From JAFDVL01 sp043736395 (GTDB lineage Bacteria > Acidobacteriota > Blastocatellia > RBC074): 24,531 nt of DNA. A program made the position numbers and the translations under genes. A model generated the notes under the pieces. That model saw only the letters and a program-made list of their open reading frames with translations. It made no database searches and had not been told where the DNA came from. How positions within the stretch are numbered: position 1 is the stretch's first letter; each line of letters opens with the position of its first letter. The stretch covers positions 1-24,531 of the forward strand of contig JAYTCQ010000054.1 of the NCBI GenBank assembly GCA_043736395.1, in the 5' to 3' direction. Below are positions 22,178 through 24,531 of this stretch, one piece after another.

Positions 22178-24531
22178 TCATGCAGCCACAACCACCGGAA
22201 AACTCCCATTCGTACTCTGCTGCCAGATGTGCTGATACACCTGTTTAGCAACTGTTTCTTTTTCTTCTTCTGTAAAGGGTGGCGTCGGCAGTGCTTCATA
22301 GAGCCGATCCAGGATGAAGATTTCCACTTTGGCTTGTGATGTATCGCGTTCCGTCCATCGCTCCAGTGGGGCGACAAGTTTGGTGAGCGATTCCAACAGA
22401 TTTTGACTGGCTTGTTTCACGCGTTCGCGTTCGGCTTTGGACAGGTTTTCTTTTTTTACTAAATCAAAAATTGCCAGCTCTTCTTCTGTCAGCCCTTCTT
22501 CAGCCGCCCGGTGTTGTTCGGCATCCAGGTTCTGCACCAGATCAACCAGCTTTGAGAAAGTCTCTTCGATCATCACACCATCTTTTTCGCCATTGTACTC
22601 GGCGACGATCTCAGAATATTTTTTGTAGTAATCCATCCTCAAAGGGTTGCGTTGCAACATCGTGGCCAACTTGTCTTCAACAATTTTTCGGATGTCTTCA
22701 ATGGTAGTCGCTTTGCGCTTCACATTTTTTGAGAATTCATCGCGCAACTTTTCCATATCAATTTGGCTGAGATCGTAAAACTTGGCTTCGGTGTTTTCGC
22801 TCTCTGTCACGTTCGCCTGAATAGATTCATTCACGATGCGATGCAATTCTTTCAGCAACTCCGTCACATCCGAAGTGTCGCGGTTTTCCTGAAGCTTTTT
22901 GTAAATGGCTTCGATGTTGTCGTGACGCTCCGCATATTGATAAACAGCCTGTTCCATCAACAAGGACTTGAACCGAATGAATACCTGCCGCGCCATAATT
23001 TCGAAACGGCGTTTGGTTTCATCTGATTTGTAAACAGCTTCCACACCATCGGCAATTGCTTGTATTCGCGTGAAGCCTTTCGCACCATTCAACCGTGCCG
23101 CATCAAAGCCCAATCCCAACAAATGTTTTTCTGTTTCCGCCAGTGCATCAGACAAAGCCTTTATGCGCTCTTCAATCGGCGCGACAATCTCTTCGCTGGT
23201 CGCGCCGTCATCGCCGAGCGCGTATTGCGCCAGTGCCGCGCGTAAGCTTTTCAGCATTCCGTTGTAATCCACAATCAAGCCAAAATCTTTTCCGGGATAA
23301 ACGCGATTCGCCCGAGCAATAGCCTGCATCAACGTGTGTGCCTTCATTGGCTTGTCAATGTAGAGCGTCGAGAGGCATTCCACATCAAAGCCCGTCAGCC
23401 ACATGGCACAAACAATCGCTACACGAAACGGATGTTGCGGGTCTTTGAAGGCTGATTTTACGTCCACGCGTTTGTCGCCAACCTCGAAGCCCTGTTTCAT
23501 GCGGGTGCGATGCGGGACAATGTCAAAATCCCATTTCTTAAAATCTGCGACTTCGTTTTGCGCTTCGCTGATGATGATCTCAATGATGGTTTGTTCCATC
23601 CAATCAGCTTGTGCCCGTGACTTGCTGAGTTGTTTCGTGAGCTGCCGCTGACGAAACTCTTCGGTGCAACTTTCCAGTTCGGTTTCATCACTTAGGTGTT
23701 GTGTTTTCAATCGTTCCAGCTTGGCTTGCCAAAGCGGAATGATGCGCTGATACATGCGGGCGCACGTCACTTTATCAATACACACGAGCATTGATTTGCC
23801 AGATTCCCAGCGCGTACCGCAATGCTCCACAAAATCAGCCGCAATCTTATCTAAACGATCATCTGCCGTAATGACTTCGTAATCCTTGCCCAGCAATTTT
23901 TCCAGCAACGCTTTGCGATCAGGGTTCAGATCGGCATCAGCAACTGCTTGGGCAATGCGATCATTTAGGTCAAGCCGCGCAATGCCCAGCTTCTCGCCTC
24001 TGTTTTCGTACACCAGTTTTTTCGTGGAATTGTCTTCTTCCGACCGTTTGAAATCATAGCGCGACACGTACGAACCAAAGATGCGTTTCGTTAGGTGATC
24101 GTGTTTGAAAAGTGGTGTGCCTGTGAAGCCAATGAATGCGGCGTTCGGCAAGGCCAGTCGCATATTCCGCGCCAGTTTGCCCGCTTGCGTGCGATGCGCT
24201 TCATCCGAAATTACAATGATGTCATCGCGTTGGCTGTATGGTTCGTTGCTTTTTACATCCTGATTGAATTTGTGGATCAGGCTGAAGATGTACCGATGAT
24301 CTTCGGTCAATACTTGTTTTAGTTCTTTGCCGGATGCAGCACGCGGCGTTGTTTTCGGATTGATAAATTCACAGCCCGCAAACGTCGAGTAAATTTGTTC
24401 GTCTAATTCCTCACGATCTGTCATCAACAGGAACGTGAATTTTGATGAAATTTTGCGGCGCACCTTCTCTGCAAAAAATGCCATCGAATATGATTTGCCG
24501 CTGCCTTGCGTGTGCCAGAACACACCCAGCT
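22178..24531 (-). CDS. hsdR: Type I restriction enzyme R subunit (HsdR), 5' end outside window
   Basis: 784 codons are visible; the gene enters from the right edge at LGVFWHTQGSGKSYSM, so the N-terminal nuclease domain is missing only because of the window limit. HsdR drives ATP-dependent DNA translocation and cuts unmodified DNA. Visible helicase motifs: Walker A TQGSGKS, DEAH in VISDEAHRTQ, motif III GFTGTPLF, and motif VI LMQAIARANRVYPGKDFGLI. The helical C-terminal region, which docks on the methyltransferase core, runs to the TGA at 22178. hsdM and hsdS are expected to the right. The gene appears intact over the visible part. Confidence 0.95.
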   Translation of the reverse strand, partial: LGVFWHTQGSGKSYSMAFFAEKVRRKISSKFTFLLMTDREELDEQIYSTFAGCEFINPKTTPRAASGKELKQVLTEDHRYIFSLIHKFNQDVKSNEPYSQRDDIIVISDEAHRTQAGKLARNMRLALPNAAFIGFTGTPLFKHDHLTKRIFGSYVSRYDFKRSEEDNSTKKLVYENRGEKLGIARLDLNDRIAQAVADADLNPDRKALLEKLLGKDYEVITADDRLDKIAADFVEHCGTRWESGKSMLVCIDKVTCARMYQRIIPLWQAKLERLKTQHLSDETELESCTEEFRQRQLTKQLSKSRAQADWMEQTIIEIIISEAQNEVADFKKWDFDIVPHRTRMKQGFEVGDKRVDVKSAFKDPQHPFRVAIVCAMWLTGFDVECLSTLYIDKPMKAHTLMQAIARANRVYPGKDFGLIVDYNGMLKSLRAALAQYALGDDGATSEEIVAPIEERIKALSDALAETEKHLLGLGFDAARLNGAKGFTRIQAIADGVEAVYKSDETKRRFEIMARQVFIRFKSLLMEQAVYQYAERHDNIEAIYKKLQENRDTSDVTELLKELHRIVNESIQANVTESENTEAKFYDLSQIDMEKLRDEFSKNVKRKATTIEDIRKIVEDKLATMLQRNPLRMDYYKKYSEIVAEYNGEKDGVMIEETFSKLVDLVQNLDAEQHRAAEEGLTEEELAIFDLVKKENLSKAERERVKQASQNLLESLTKLVAPLERWTERDTSQAKVEIFILDRLYEALPTPPFTEEEKETVAKQVYQHIWQQSTNGSFPVVVAA

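Overview
The window is an accessory (defence-island) stretch of a bacterial chromosome or large replicon. It runs from a CRISPR array and a complete type I CRISPR-Cas operon on the left, through a belt of toxin-antitoxin genes and broken mobile-element debris, to a type I restriction gene cut by the right edge. Almost every intact gene is on the minus strand. The organism cannot be named from the sequence. The Myxococcus-like (MYXAN/DevTRS-type) cas genes, mixed base composition, abundant small palindromic repeats and a secreted protein of a soil-bacterium type would fit Acidobacteriota or Myxococcota; this is a weak inference.

Positions 1-11044: a CRISPR array of 16 identical 36-nt repeats (it continues past the left edge), a leader, then, reading along the minus strand from the right, a WYL-domain regulator, cas6, cas3 (HD-helicase), cas8, cas7, cas5, a fused cas4-cas1, and cas2. 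Gene order and protein features match the type I-B variant called MYXAN (Cmx6, Cmx1, DevR, DevS). Most genes from cas6 to cas5 overlap or nearly touch. cas8 carries a strong internal ribosome site that should give a separate 129-residue Cas11 small subunit. The interference block cas3-cas8-cas7-cas5 is much more AT-rich than cas6, the regulator and cas4-cas1-cas2, suggesting modular exchange. The adaptation end has been invaded by three different palindromic elements: one between cas4-cas1 and cas2 (it resembles an attenuator), one in frame inside the Cas4-Cas1 linker, and one between cas5 and cas4-cas1.

Positions 11045-13708: a structured non-coding stretch, a perfect 23-bp inverted repeat next to a small gene pair, an AbiEi-type antitoxin/regulator without its toxin partner but with a strong promoter covered by a perfect 36-bp palindrome, a ParA C-terminal fragment, and an intact MazEF-type toxin-antitoxin pair with operator-like repeats over its promoter.

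Positions 13709-18355: debris and survivors. There are two copies of a group II intron 3' end (domains V/VI), an apparent 5' end of a group II intron placed after a 3' end (permuted order), a decayed duplicate of an AlbA_2/Schlafen-like ATP-binding regulator beside its intact copy, a decayed DUF6088-type regulator, a small plasmid-associated gene, and the C-terminal third of an SRAP (YedK/HMCES) gene fused to intron sequence.

Positions 18356-24531: a secreted protein of unknown function, a translationally coupled pair (a three-helix membrane protein and an NdpA/YejK-like nucleoid-associated protein) next to hsdR, and the 5'-truncated hsdR itself. The coupled pair is the best candidate for an undescribed defence module in the window.
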